Assembly: GCF_025506335.1 (NCBI RefSeq)
Contig: NZ_JANZYO010000007.1
Location: 1-64,000 of the forward strand
From: Mumia quercus
GTDB taxonomy: Bacteria; Actinomycetota; Actinomycetes; Propionibacteriales; Nocardioidaceae
DNA: 64,000 nt
Reading direction: 5' to 3'
Below the pieces are notes generated by a model, which worked only from the letters and a program-made list of their open reading frames with translations, was not told the DNA's origin and searched no databases. The position numbers were made by a program, and so were the translations under genes. This document shows positions 20,336 through 28,589 of this stretch, one piece after another. Within the stretch, counting starts at the first letter, position 1; each line of letters begins with the position of its first letter.

Positions 20336-21562
20336 TCAGCGGCGTACGGCGTAGGCGGCGGCACCGACCAGCAGCACCGCCGCGCCCGTGACGACGGCGA
20401 CCCACGGGAGGGTGCACGCGAGCACGAGGCAGGCGGCGAGGCCGAAGCCCGCGAGGGCGCGCGGTGGGCGGCGCTCGGCGCGCGTCAGCGTCAGGGCGGC
20501 GGCGTTGGCGAGGGCATAGTAGACGAGCACGCCGAACGACGAGAACCCGATGGCGCCGCGCAGGTCCACGGTCGCGGCGAGGACCGCGACCACGCCGCCG
20601 ATCGCGACGGTGGCGCGGTGCGGGACGTGGGTACGGGGATGGATCGCCGCGAGCGCGTGCGGCAGGTGGCGGTCGCGTGCCATCGCCAGCGTCGTCCGGG
20701 AGATGCCCAGGACGAGCGCGAGCAGCGAGCCGAGGGCGGCGACCGCGGCCGTCACGCGGACGACAGGGACCAGGCCGGGAGCACCGGCTGCGTCGACAGC
20801 GGCGGCCAGTGGGTCGGTCGCGGCGGCCAGGCCGTCGGCACCGAGTACCGCCAGCGCGGCGTACGCGACGGCGGCATACGCGACCACGGCGATGCCGAGC
20901 GCGAGAGGGACGGCGCGGCCGAGCGTACGGACCGGGTCGCGGACCTCCTCACCGAGCGTGGCGATCCGGGCATAGCCGGCGAACGCGAAGAACAGCAGAC
21001 CGGCGCCCTGGAGGACACCCGCCGGGCTCGCGCCGGTGAGGTCGACGGGTGCGGGGTCGACGGACGGGCCGGTGAGGCACACGACGACGACGGCGCCGAG
21101 CACGACGAGGACGCACGCGACGACCACCTGCGCGACCACCGACGAGCGCTCGACGCCGAGGACGTCCACGACCGTGACGGCCACGACGGCGACGACGGCG
21201 ACCGTACGCGCGTGGTCGGGCCACGCGTACGCACCGACGGTCAGCGCCATGGCCGCGCACGAGGCGGTCTTGCCGACGACGAACCCCCAGCCGGCGAGGT
21301 AGCCCCAGAACGGGCCGAGGCGCTCACGCCCGTACACGTACGTGCCGCCCGACTGCGGGTAGCGCATCGCGAGCCGTGCCGACGACGTGGCGTTCGCGTA
21401 GGCGACGGCGGCGGCGAGCGCGAGGGACAGGAGAAGCCCACCACCGGCAGCGTCCGCGGCGGGCGCGAGGGCCGCGAAGATGCCCGCGCCCACCATGGCG
21501 GCGAGCGCGATCCCGACGGCGTCGCGCACGCCGAGCCGGCGGCGCAGGGCGGGGGCGTTCAC
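20336..21562 (-). CDS. APC-family amino acid permease
   Basis: This 408-aa integral membrane protein has about 12 hydrophobic segments and the APC-superfamily start pattern (VGIALAAMVGAGIFAALAPAA, first helix with the GxG break). The conserved EExRxPxRTLGRAVP loop is seen as GEEVRDPVRTLGRAVP. It probably imports an amino acid or amine by cation symport or exchange, and the substrate is not predictable. The start is the GTG at 21,562, chosen because the alternative upstream extension is hydrophilic and runs into the tRNA gene. Confidence 0.86.
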   Translation of the reverse strand: MNAPALRRRLGVRDAVGIALAAMVGAGIFAALAPAADAAGGGLLLSLALAAAVAYANATSSARLAMRYPQSGGTYVYGRERLGPFWGYLAGWGFVVGKTASCAAMALTVGAYAWPDHARTVAVVAVVAVTVVDVLGVERSSVVAQVVVACVLVVLGAVVVVCLTGPSVDPAPVDLTGASPAGVLQGAGLLFFAFAGYARIATLGEEVRDPVRTLGRAVPLALGIAVVAYAAVAYAALAVLGADGLAAATDPLAAAVDAAGAPGLVPVVRVTAAVAALGSLLALVLGISRTTLAMARDRHLPHALAAIHPRTHVPHRATVAIGGVVAVLAATVDLRGAIGFSSFGVLVYYALANAAALTLTRAERRPPRALAGFGLAACLVLACTLPWVAVVTGAAVLLVGAAAYAVRR

Positions 21563-21621
21563 GCTCCCATCCGACCACACCGGAGGGGTGAGCCGGTGTC
21601 GGGATGGTGAACGGTGGCTGC

Positions 21622-21627
21622 TAGGGT
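21622..21627 (+). promoter_or_regulatory. candidate -10 of tRNA-Pro
   Basis: TAGGGT lies 35 bases ahead of the tRNA 5' end in the gap behind the divergent permease. No clear -35 hexamer is visible at the right distance. Confidence 0.35.
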
Positions 21628-21662
21628 TGACCCGCAGGTTCGGCGCGGGAAGCGCCGGACTT

Positions 21663-21736
<74 letters not shown>

Positions 21737-21743
21737 CAGATTT

Positions 21744-21774
21744 CAGGCTCGGAGATCACGGATCTCCGAGCCTG
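21744..21774. terminator. hairpin between tRNA-Pro and the CGNR gene
   Basis: A 13-bp perfect stem (CAGGCTCGGAGAT and its complement) closes a 5-base loop 7 bases after the tRNA. There is no T run, so it is a hairpin terminator of the type common in high-GC Gram-positives. It lies between convergent transcripts and could serve both. Confidence 0.75.
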
Positions 21775-21806
21775 ATTGCGTCAGCGGGGCGATCGGTCGC
21801 GATCGG

Positions 21807-22397
21807 TCACTCGTGACGGGTCTTGGACCGTGAGTAGTGGCGCGCCGCCTTGGCGCGGTTGCCGCAGCCGGCCATCGAGCACCACTGGCGGTCCCCTCGG
21901 CGGGAGCGGTCGTAGAAGTGCAGGACGCAGCCCGGACCCGCACAACGGCGTATCCGGTCGGGCTTGCTCGTGACGAGCTCGGCGTAGCTGAGCACAGCCC
22001 GCCAGGCCGGTGCGTCCTCGGGGCGCTCGGTCGCTGACACCCAGTGCAGTTCGTCGTTGGTGACATGGGGAGTCGACCTCCCCGAGCCCAGCACGCGGTT
22101 GAGGTCTCGCCAGACCGCGGGAGTGTTGCCGTGCAACAGATGCCGACGGATTGCCTCCCGGGCTTCGAGGAGCCGGGCCCGCGTGGCGGCTTCGAGGCGC
22201 TTCGGGACCGGCTCGAGGCCGTGCTCCTCCAGAAAGACGCGGACGCCCTCTGAGGTGTCGAGAAGATCATGTGGGCCGCCGTCCGCCACCCACACGGTGT
22301 TGACCAGATCGAGCCCCAACGGCTCTCCCGCGAGCGGACGAGGGTCCCGCGCTGCGCGCTCCGTCGGATCGTTGGTTGATCGCTGGGCCTGGGACAT
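21807..22397 (-). CDS. CGNR zinc-finger / ABATE-domain regulator
   Basis: This 196-aa protein has an N-terminal ABATE domain (GLDLVNTVWVADGGPHDLL) and a C-terminal CGNR zinc finger. The finger has cysteines in RRCAGPGCVLHF and CSMAGCGNRAKAARHY. Such proteins are treated as stress-related transcription factors. It is divergent from the VOC gene, with palindromic sequences in the 111-base gap between them, so it is the obvious candidate regulator of the redox cluster at 22,509-25,901. The ligand or signal is unknown. Confidence 0.88.
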   Translation of the reverse strand: MSQAQRSTNDPTERAARDPRPLAGEPLGLDLVNTVWVADGGPHDLLDTSEGVRVFLEEHGLEPVPKRLEAATRARLLEAREAIRRHLLHGNTPAVWRDLNRVLGSGRSTPHVTNDELHWVSATERPEDAPAWRAVLSYAELVTSKPDRIRRCAGPGCVLHFYDRSRRGDRQWCSMAGCGNRAKAARHYSRSKTRHE

Positions 22398-22424
22398 GTC
22401 ACCACCGTACCGCTCGGGTGGTGG

Positions 22425-22454
22425 TTGACAGTTGGATTCCTAACCCGTTAACGT
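22425..22454 (+). promoter_or_regulatory. sigma70-type promoter of the VOC-PNPOx-ferredoxin operon
   Basis: A consensus -35 TTGACA (22,425-22,430) is followed 17-18 bases later by TTAACG/TAACGT as -10. Such a near-consensus promoter is unusual in this genome. A 10-bp palindrome TAACCCGTTA (22,441-22,450) overlaps the spacer and -10, where a repressor could block polymerase. Confidence 0.7.
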
Positions 22455-22462
22455 CTTTCATA

Positions 22463-22479
22463 CCGGTTAGAACAACCGG
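22463..22479. promoter_or_regulatory. inverted-repeat operator, CCGGTT-N5-AACCGG
   Basis: This perfect 6-bp inverted repeat with a 5-base spacer lies just past the -10 of the VOC operon, at or after the expected start of transcription. GGTTAG inside it is also the inverse of CTAACC at the upstream palindrome (22,440-22,445). Together they look like a two-site operator for the divergent CGNR regulator. Confidence 0.6.
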
Positions 22480-22508
22480 CCTCGACCACGACAGGAAATG
22501 AGCAAGGC

Positions 22509-22985
22509 ATGAGCAGCACGCAGGCGATCAGGCCGACCCCCCTTCAGCAGCTGAGCACCGGCCATGTCGGCCTCTCGGTCACGAGCCTCGATCGCAGTCG
22601 CGACTTCTACGTCGCGGTCCTCGGTCTCGACGTGATGGGTGAGGGGGGAGAGAACTCACGCAAGTTCGCCTTCCTGGGCAGGGAGGGACGCCTCCTCGTG
22701 ACGCTGTGGGAGCAGGCCGACGCGGCCTTCGACGGGACCCGCGCCGGGCTGCATCACCTGTCCTTCCAGGTGGAGACCATCGAGGAGGTGGAGGCGGTCG
22801 AGGCGACGGTCAAGGACCTCGGCGCCACGCTCTCCTACGACGGCGTCGTGCCGCACGGTGAGGGCCTGCAGTCCGGCGGGATCTTCTTCGAGGACCCCGA
22901 CGGCACCCGACTCGAGGTCTACGCCCCGACTGGCGCCAGCGGCGCGGCGCCCCACGCCGACGCGCCGACCTGCGGGTTCTTCTGA
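22509..22985 (+). CDS. VOC family (glyoxalase/dioxygenase fold) protein
   Basis: This 158-aa protein has the vicinal oxygen chelate fold. TGHVGLSVTSLDRSRDFYVAVLGL gives the first beta-alpha-beta unit, and LHHLSFQVETIEEVEAVEA the second. Metal-ligand positions H14-like, H in GLHHLSF and E in DPDGTRLEVYAP are kept, so it could be a metal-dependent enzyme. The substrate is unknown. It is the first gene of an apparent operon after a strong promoter, and ends in a cysteine-containing CGFF tail. Confidence 0.85.
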   Translation: MSSTQAIRPTPLQQLSTGHVGLSVTSLDRSRDFYVAVLGLDVMGEGGENSRKFAFLGREGRLLVTLWEQADAAFDGTRAGLHHLSFQVETIEEVEAVEATVKDLGATLSYDGVVPHGEGLQSGGIFFEDPDGTRLEVYAPTGASGAAPHADAPTCGFF

Positions 22986-23065
22986 GGTCTGGCCGCCCCG
23001 TGACATCACGGGGCGGCAGGGACCGCACGCTCTCGCTCTCCGCTTCCCCCGAGAAAGGCCCGTCC

Positions 23066-23962
23066 ATGGCGCAGTACCACGTCGGCGAGCGCACCGTCCA
23101 AGCCCGTGCCGGTATGGCCGAACAGGCAGCGTTCTCACTGGGTGCCATCGGGGCCGAGATCCCCCAGGTGGCGCGCGACTTCTTGGCGACCCAGCCGGTG
23201 CTCTTCCTGGGTGCCGGTGACCAGTCGGGCCACCTCTGGACGACGGTCCTGAGCAGTCCGCCGGGGTTCGTCCGGGCCGTCTCCTCCCGGCAGCTCACGG
23301 TGGAGGCCACGCCGCCCGAGCACGACCCTTTGGCTGCGGTCCTGGCCCGGTCGGAGGTCGAGGTCGGGATGCTTGCCCTCGAACCGGCGACTCGACGACG
23401 GATGCGCCTGAACGGAACGAGCCACCCCACCGAGACCGGAATTCGCGTGGACCTGGAGCAGGTCTACGCCAACTGCCCCAAGTACATCGCCGCCCGTTCA
23501 CCGCGGCCCGACGCCCGCACTGCACCGCGGAGTGCACCGCGGCGGACGACCTCGCTGACGGCAGCCCAGCGGGACCTTGTCGCCGCGGCCGACTTCTTCG
23601 TCGTCAGCACCAGCTCGGCCGACGGCGCAGTCGACGCCTCGCACCGCGGAGGTCGCCCGGGCTTCGTCCAGGTCGTCGACGAGACCCGTCTGCGCTGGCC
23701 CGACTACGTCGGCAACGCGATGTTCATGACCCTTGGGAACCTTCAGGAGAACCGTGAGACCGGCCTGCTGTTCCTCGACTGGAAGACAGGCGCCGGGCTG
23801 CAGATCTCGGGGACTGCCTCAGTCCTGTGGGACGCCGCCGACTTCGTCGACATGCCGGGGGCCCAGCGAGCCGTCGACTTCCATGTCCGGACCGTCCACG
23901 CAACGTCGGGACTGCTGCCGCACCCCTGGACCGACCCGGTCCCCTCGCGGACGAGTCCCTGA
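23066..23962 (+). CDS. pyridoxamine 5'-phosphate oxidase-like FMN protein
   Basis: This 298-aa protein is a PNPOx-like split-barrel flavoprotein of the long type. The C-terminal half carries the FMN-binding pattern (FFVVSTSSADGAVDASHRGGRPGF, then DYVGNAMFMTLGNLQENRETGLLFLD). In many bacteria this protein is fused to, or encoded beside, a ferredoxin and a ferredoxin reductase; here those partners are separate downstream genes. The ATG at 23,066 has a GAGAAAGG ribosome binding site. The likely role is an FMN-dependent reductase or oxidase fed by the adjacent ferredoxin, which is inference. Confidence 0.82.
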   Translation: MAQYHVGERTVQARAGMAEQAAFSLGAIGAEIPQVARDFLATQPVLFLGAGDQSGHLWTTVLSSPPGFVRAVSSRQLTVEATPPEHDPLAAVLARSEVEVGMLALEPATRRRMRLNGTSHPTETGIRVDLEQVYANCPKYIAARSPRPDARTAPRSAPRRTTSLTAAQRDLVAAADFFVVSTSSADGAVDASHRGGRPGFVQVVDETRLRWPDYVGNAMFMTLGNLQENRETGLLFLDWKTGAGLQISGTASVLWDAADFVDMPGAQRAVDFHVRTVHATSGLLPHPWTDPVPSRTSP

Positions 23963-23999
23963 CCAATGACCACCTTCGAACCAACGGGAGAATCCCGCG

Positions 24000-24200
24000 A
24001 TGCTCACCATCACCGTGGACCTGAACACCTGTGACAACCACGGCCAGTGCGTCTTCGCCGCGCCAGACGTGTTCGCCTTCAACGACGACGAGGAGCTGAC
24101 CTTCGTCGCGCGCCCGGCGGCCGAGTACCGGGACGCGGTCCTCGCCGGTGCCGGCGCGTGCCCTGTGAAGGCGATCACCGTCGTCCAGTCGGGCGCATGA
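24000..24200 (+). CDS. P450-type ferredoxin ([3Fe-4S]/[4Fe-4S])
   Basis: This 66-aa electron carrier begins MLTITVDLNTC. The cluster ligands are C-x5-C (CDNHGQC) and a distal CP (GACPVKAI). The usual second cysteine of a four-Cys motif is replaced by H, the pattern typical of [3Fe-4S] ferredoxins that serve cytochromes P450. No P450 gene is near, so the partner may be the PNPOx-like protein just upstream. The stop overlaps the reductase ATG. Confidence 0.88.
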   Translation: MLTITVDLNTCDNHGQCVFAAPDVFAFNDDEELTFVARPAAEYRDAVLAGAGACPVKAITVVQSGA

Positions 24201-25516
24201 CGCGCTGGTCCGTCGACGCGCTCGGCACCGCGTCGCCGAGCAGCAGCGGACCGGGAGTCGTCATCGTCGGCGCTTCCCTCAGCGGGTTGCGCGCCGCGCG
24301 ATCGCTCAGGGAGCACGGCTACCACGGGCCCCTGCGGTTGATCGGCGACGAGGCGGACCGACCGTACGACCGCCCACCCCTGTCGAAGAAGGTGTTCAGC
24401 GCGCCGGTCCTGGACGACACCAGCTTCGAGCTCGCTGACCATCAGGCATTCCCGGCGACTTGGCAGCTTGGCGTTGCCGCTGTCAGGCTGGACGCGCAGG
24501 AACGTCATCTCACCCTGAGCGACGGCTCCGTCGTCGACTTCGAGACCGTCGTCATCGCGACCGGGGCGAGGCCTCGGCGCCTCGACACCGACCCGAGCAT
24601 GCCCGAGGGCGTCCTCACCCTGCGCACACGCTCCGACGCCGTCCGACTCAGATCCTTGATGGCGCCGAAGCGTCGGCTCGTCATCGTCGGGGGTGGGTTC
24701 ATCGGCAGTGAGCTCGCCTCAGCGGCTGCTGAAGCCGGACACGACACCACCCTTGTCATGCGTGACGCCCACGCGCTCGCACCGTACGGAGAGGCTGTCG
24801 GCTCACTCGTGAGCGCCATGCACCACGACGCCGGGGTGAGGGTCCACAGCAACCGTCACGTCACCGGGGTGACCCGAGGCCCCAGCGGCACCGTGAGCGG
24901 CCTTCGCACCTCCCGCGGATGGGTCCCCGCCGACGTCGTCGTCGTGGCGATCGGCGCCACCCCGAACACCGAGTGGTTGGCCGAGTCTGGTCTCGTCCTC
25001 GACCCGGGCATCCGGGTCGACGCACAGGGCCGGGCGCTCGGTCACGACGGGCGGCATCTGCCGCACGTGCTTGCGGTAGGTGACGTCGCGAGCCGGCCCC
25101 ACCCCCTGGTCGGCGATGGGTCCGTCTCGCTCCCTCACTGGAGCAACGCCGTCGAGACCGGTACCGCGGCCGGTCGGTTGTTGGCCACCGGGCGGTGGTC
25201 GGCAGCCAGCCTTCCGTCGTTCTGGTCGGACATCCACGGCGCCCGGATCCGCAGCATCGGTCTACCGCAGCTCGCGCACACCCACACCGTCACCGAGCGC
25301 GACCCGGACAAGCGTCGACTGGTCGTCGAATACCGCCGAGGCCACTCTCTCGTCGGCGCGCTCACGGTCAATCGGACGAGCCGACTCGCCGCCCTTCATC
25401 AACTGGTCGACCACGACCTCACTACTGGCCAGCACCTTCACGAGGAGATCCCCGATGCGCATGCCGGTCCCACCGTTCACTCCCCACACCGCCCGCACCA
25501 AGGTCCAGAGGGCTGA
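24197..25516 (+). CDS. FAD-dependent NAD(P)H-ferredoxin reductase
   Basis: This 439-aa flavoprotein is of the putidaredoxin/rhodocoxin reductase family. It has an FAD GxGxxG-type loop ([17 protein letters not shown]), the conserved [10 protein letters not shown] segment, a second Rossmann loop for NAD(P)H ([21 protein letters not shown]), and a late FAD motif ([14 protein letters not shown]). It would pass electrons from NAD(P)H to the overlapping ferredoxin. The first ~20 residues are a low-complexity lead-in. Confidence 0.9.
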   Translation: MTRWSVDALGTASPSSSGPGVVIVGASLSGLRAARSLREHGYHGPLRLIGDEADRPYDRPPLSKKVFSAPVLDDTSFELADHQAFPATWQLGVAAVRLDAQERHLTLSDGSVVDFETVVIATGARPRRLDTDPSMPEGVLTLRTRSDAVRLRSLMAPKRRLVIVGGGFIGSELASAAAEAGHDTTLVMRDAHALAPYGEAVGSLVSAMHHDAGVRVHSNRHVTGVTRGPSGTVSGLRTSRGWVPADVVVVAIGATPNTEWLAESGLVLDPGIRVDAQGRALGHDGRHLPHVLAVGDVASRPHPLVGDGSVSLPHWSNAVETGTAAGRLLATGRWSAASLPSFWSDIHGARIRSIGLPQLAHTHTVTERDPDKRRLVVEYRRGHSLVGALTVNRTSRLAALHQLVDHDLTTGQHLHEEIPDAHAGPTVHSPHRPHQGPEG

Positions 25517-25901
25517 GGATGCATGGAACACCAAAGACCCGGACCTCGTCGCCCAGGCCTACTCACCCGACAGCCGGTGGCGCAATCGCGACACCTTTCT
25601 CGAGGGGAGGCAGGCGATTCGAGAGTTCCTCGCCCGGAAGTGGCAGACAGAGCTCGACTATGCGCTTCGCAAGGAGCTCTGGGCATTCACCGGTCACAGG
25701 ATCGCCGTCCGGTTCGCGTACGAGTGGCGAGACGCGTCCGGCCAGTTCTGGCGCAGCTACGGCAACGAGAACTGGCTGTTCGATGACGGGGGTTACATGA
25801 CCGAGCGGCACGCCAGCATCAATGACGTCGCCATCGCTCAGGCACAGCGGCGCATTCTCGGGCCGAGACCTCGCGGTGAGGAGACGCCGACGCCGTGGTA
25901 G
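25455..25901 (+). CDS. DUF1348 / NTF2-like protein
   Basis: This 148-aa NTF2-fold protein of the DUF1348 family shows the signature segments [27 protein letters not shown] and [18 protein letters not shown], then a YGNENWLFD core. The ATG at 25,455 has a GAGGAGA ribosome binding site and lies 62 bases inside the reductase gene, so the two reading frames overlap and are probably coupled. Family members are uncharacterised small-molecule-pocket proteins. The setting suggests it acts on a product of the redox cluster. Confidence 0.85.
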   Translation: MRMPVPPFTPHTARTKVQRAEDAWNTKDPDLVAQAYSPDSRWRNRDTFLEGRQAIREFLARKWQTELDYALRKELWAFTGHRIAVRFAYEWRDASGQFWRSYGNENWLFDDGGYMTERHASINDVAIAQAQRRILGPRPRGEETPTPW

Positions 25902-25960
25902 CCCGCGGAGGGTGGTGGTGCTCCTCGCTCCGCCGCGCAGTCGGGTGAGATGGTAGAGGT

Positions 25961-27706
25961 GTGACGGAGTTTGTGGACACGAGCGAGGAAAACGTCGAGC
26001 GGCCGTGGGTGCGCCACTACCCGCCCGGGGTCCCCGACCGGATGGAGATCCCCGACGAGCCGGTCACCGCTCCCTTCGAGCGCGCCGTCGCGCGCTGGCC
26101 CGACCGCGTCGCGCTGGACTTCCTAGGGGCGACCTCGACCTACGCGCAGGCCGACGAGCAGATCCGGCGCGCGATGGTGGCGCTTCGCCGGCTCGGAGTC
26201 GGTCCGGGGGACCGCGTCGCGCTGGTGCTCCCCAACTGCACGTCGCACGTCGTCGCGTACCACGCGGTGCTGCGGCTCGGTGCCGTGGTCGTCGAGCTGA
26301 ACCCCACGTACACCGCCGACGAGCTGGAGAACCTGCTCGCCGACTCCGGCGCCCAGTACGCGCTCGTGTGGCACAAGGCGGTCGAACGGGTGCTGCCGGC
26401 CACCGCCCGCACGCCACTGACGCAGGTCGTCAGCGTGGACATGGCGCGGGACCTGCCGCTGCGCTCTCAGCTCCTGCTCCGTCTCCCTGTCGCGGCGGCG
26501 CGCGAGAAGCGTGCGGCGTTGCGGGGTGTCGTTCCGCGTGACGTCGCGGACTGGCACGACCTCCTTCGACAGGCCGACGGCGACGAGCCTGCCCCGGCCG
26601 CGGTACCGATCCACGGCGACGACCTGGCCCTGCTGCAGTACACCGGGGGCACGACCGGCACACCGAAGGCCGCGATGCTCACCCACCGCAACCTGGTCGC
26701 GAACCTCGTGCACGGCGAGGCGTGGGCAGGCTTCCGGCCGGGGCAGGAGACCGTGTACGGCGTGCTCCCGTTCTTCCACGCGTTCGGGCTGACGTTCTGC
26801 CTCAACCTGCCGGGACAGATCGGCGCCACGCTCGTGATGTTCCCGAACTTCGATCCGGCCGAGGTGCTGAAGGCGATGAAGCGGCGCCCTGCGACCTTTA
26901 TGGCTGGTGTGGCGCCCATGTTCGACCGGATCGCCGAGGCCGCGAAGGAGAAGTCACGGCCGCCGACCGACGCCTTGCGGCAGATCCGTCTGGGTTTCGC
27001 GGGCGCGATGCCGATCCCGGCCGAGACCGTCGAGCGGTGGGAGGCGCTCACCGGCGGTCTTCTCATCGAGGGCTACGGGATGACTGAGTGCGCGCCGATC
27101 GCGCTCGGGAACCCCTGCGCCCCGTCGCGGCGGCCCGGAACCCTCGGTGTGCCGTTCCCGAACACCGACATCCGCATCGTCGACATCGACGATCCCACGG
27201 TCATCGTCGAGCCCGACGCTGACGGCGTACGACGCGGCGAGCTGCTGGCGCGCGGGCCGCAGGTGTTCCTCGGGTACTGGAACCGCCCGGAGGAGACCGC
27301 CGAGCAGCTGCTCCCCGGCGGCTGGCTCCGCACCGGCGACGTCGTCGAGGTGGACGCGACCGGATGGGTGCGGATCGTGGACCGGGTCAAGGAGATGATC
27401 ATCGTCGGCGGGTTCAAGGTGTACCCGTCGCCGGTCGAGGACCACCTCCGTACGCTCGACGGCGTCGCTGACGTCGCCGTCGTGGGTCTGCCTGCCTCCG
27501 GCGGAGACGACCGTGTCGTCGCGGTGCTCGTCCTCGAGCTGGACGCCGTCGAGCCGACGTTGGACGAGGTCCGGGCCCACGCCGAGAAGCACGTCGCGCG
27601 CTACGCGCTGCCGCGTGCGGTCTTCGTGGTCGAGGAGCTGCCGCGGTCCCAGATCGGGAAGGTCATGCGGCGCGTGGTCCGCGAGAGGCTCCTCGAAGGG
27701 CAGTAG
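25961..27706 (+). CDS. long-chain acyl-CoA synthetase (AMP-forming)
   Basis: This 581-aa ANL-superfamily enzyme activates a fatty or aryl acid to acyl-CoA. Visible motifs are the P-loop TGGTTGTPKAAMLTH, the GYGMTECAP core, the GELLARGPQVFLGYW strand, TGDVVEVD, and the catalytic lysine at the end (LPRSQIGKVMRRV). The N terminus (WVRHYPPGVP) is typical of FadD-type synthetases in actinobacteria. The start is a GTG at 25,961. It stands alone, and a REP-like repeat follows its stop. Confidence 0.9.
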   Translation: MTEFVDTSEENVERPWVRHYPPGVPDRMEIPDEPVTAPFERAVARWPDRVALDFLGATSTYAQADEQIRRAMVALRRLGVGPGDRVALVLPNCTSHVVAYHAVLRLGAVVVELNPTYTADELENLLADSGAQYALVWHKAVERVLPATARTPLTQVVSVDMARDLPLRSQLLLRLPVAAAREKRAALRGVVPRDVADWHDLLRQADGDEPAPAAVPIHGDDLALLQYTGGTTGTPKAAMLTHRNLVANLVHGEAWAGFRPGQETVYGVLPFFHAFGLTFCLNLPGQIGATLVMFPNFDPAEVLKAMKRRPATFMAGVAPMFDRIAEAAKEKSRPPTDALRQIRLGFAGAMPIPAETVERWEALTGGLLIEGYGMTECAPIALGNPCAPSRRPGTLGVPFPNTDIRIVDIDDPTVIVEPDADGVRRGELLARGPQVFLGYWNRPEETAEQLLPGGWLRTGDVVEVDATGWVRIVDRVKEMIIVGGFKVYPSPVEDHLRTLDGVADVAVVGLPASGGDDRVVAVLVLELDAVEPTLDEVRAHAEKHVARYALPRAVFVVEELPRSQIGKVMRRVVRERLLEGQ

Positions 27707-27712
27707 AGCAGC

Positions 27713-27867
27713 GTCTCGATACGCCGGCCAGTCGTTGGGTGGTCGAGTAGGGCGGAGCGCGAGCGGAGCCCGTATCGAGACCGGGCGGGTCTCGATACGC
27801 CCTCGCCTAGCGGCTCGGGCTACTCGACCAGCCAGGGTGTGCGCGGCTCGGGCTACTCGACCGGCCG
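27713..27867. repeat. REP-like palindromic repeat cluster, copy 1
   Basis: This cluster is built from two blocks, A = GTCTCGATACG and B = CTACTCGACCAGCC. A occurs at 27,713-27,723, inverted at 27,771-27,781 and direct again at 27,789-27,799. B occurs inverted at about 27,740-27,750 and direct at about 27,820-27,833, with a truncated copy up to 27,867. The arrangement can fold into long hairpins. It fills the gap between the convergent acyl-CoA synthetase and TauE/SafE genes, and related clusters occur at 33,467 and 52,641. Confidence 0.85.
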
Positions 27868-27881
27868 GGGCTTGCGGGGCG

Positions 27882-28589
27882 TCAGAAGGCGGTCCCGACG
27901 AGGCCGATCCCGCCGATCAGCGAGAGCGCGAGCACCCCGGCCCGTACGGTCGCAGGTGCCAGCCGCTCCGCCAGCAGCATCCCCGTGGCGGTCCCGATGC
28001 CCAGGACCACCAGCTGCCCGAGCGCCGGGGCGTGCACCCCCAGGACCGCGGCGGTCGCGAGGTTCTGGACGAGGAAGAACGCCGCGAGGTTCGCGCGCGT
28101 CACCTCGGGACCCCAGCCGGCGTTGGCGGCGTAGAGGCCGATCGGAGGCCCGCCGACGCCGCCGACGACGTTGAGCGCGGCGCTGCTCGCCCCCGCCACC
28201 ACGGCGCCGGGAGGCGTGCCCAGCCACCGCGAGCGCAGCCCGAACGCCAGCAGCGCCACGGCGATCACGACCCCGACACCACCGGCGAGGGCGAGCCAGC
28301 GGGTCTCCACCCCGCGCACCGCCCAGGCGACGAGCGGGGTGAACACAAGGGTCGGCACGAGCAGCCGCCCGACGAGCCACGGGCGTACGGAACGCCGGTA
28401 CCGCGTCACCGGCACCACGGAGGCCAGCGCCGCGAGCGCGACCGTCACGGCCACCCCCTCGCGTGGACCGAACGCCACCACCATCAGCGGGGCGGCGACG
28501 AGCGAGAATCCCATCCCGGTCGCGGCCTGCGCGAGAGCACCGACGAGGATGCCGAGCAGCGCGAGACCGAGGATCAGCTCCTGCGTCAC
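27882..28589 (-). CDS. TauE/SafE family membrane transporter
   Basis: This 235-aa integral membrane protein has about 7-8 hydrophobic helices and two TauE/SafE half-repeats (VGALAQAATGMGFSLVAAPLM, and the NVVGGVGGPPIGLYA motif). The family exports sulfite or organosulfonates in some species. The GTG start at 28,589 overlaps the upstream MFS stop (GTGA), placing it last in the FMO-SDR-MFS operon. Confidence 0.85.
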   Translation of the reverse strand: MTQELILGLALLGILVGALAQAATGMGFSLVAAPLMVVAFGPREGVAVTVALAALASVVPVTRYRRSVRPWLVGRLLVPTLVFTPLVAWAVRGVETRWLALAGGVGVVIAVALLAFGLRSRWLGTPPGAVVAGASSAALNVVGGVGGPPIGLYAANAGWGPEVTRANLAAFFLVQNLATAAVLGVHAPALGQLVVLGIGTATGMLLAERLAPATVRAGVLALSLIGGIGLVGTAF

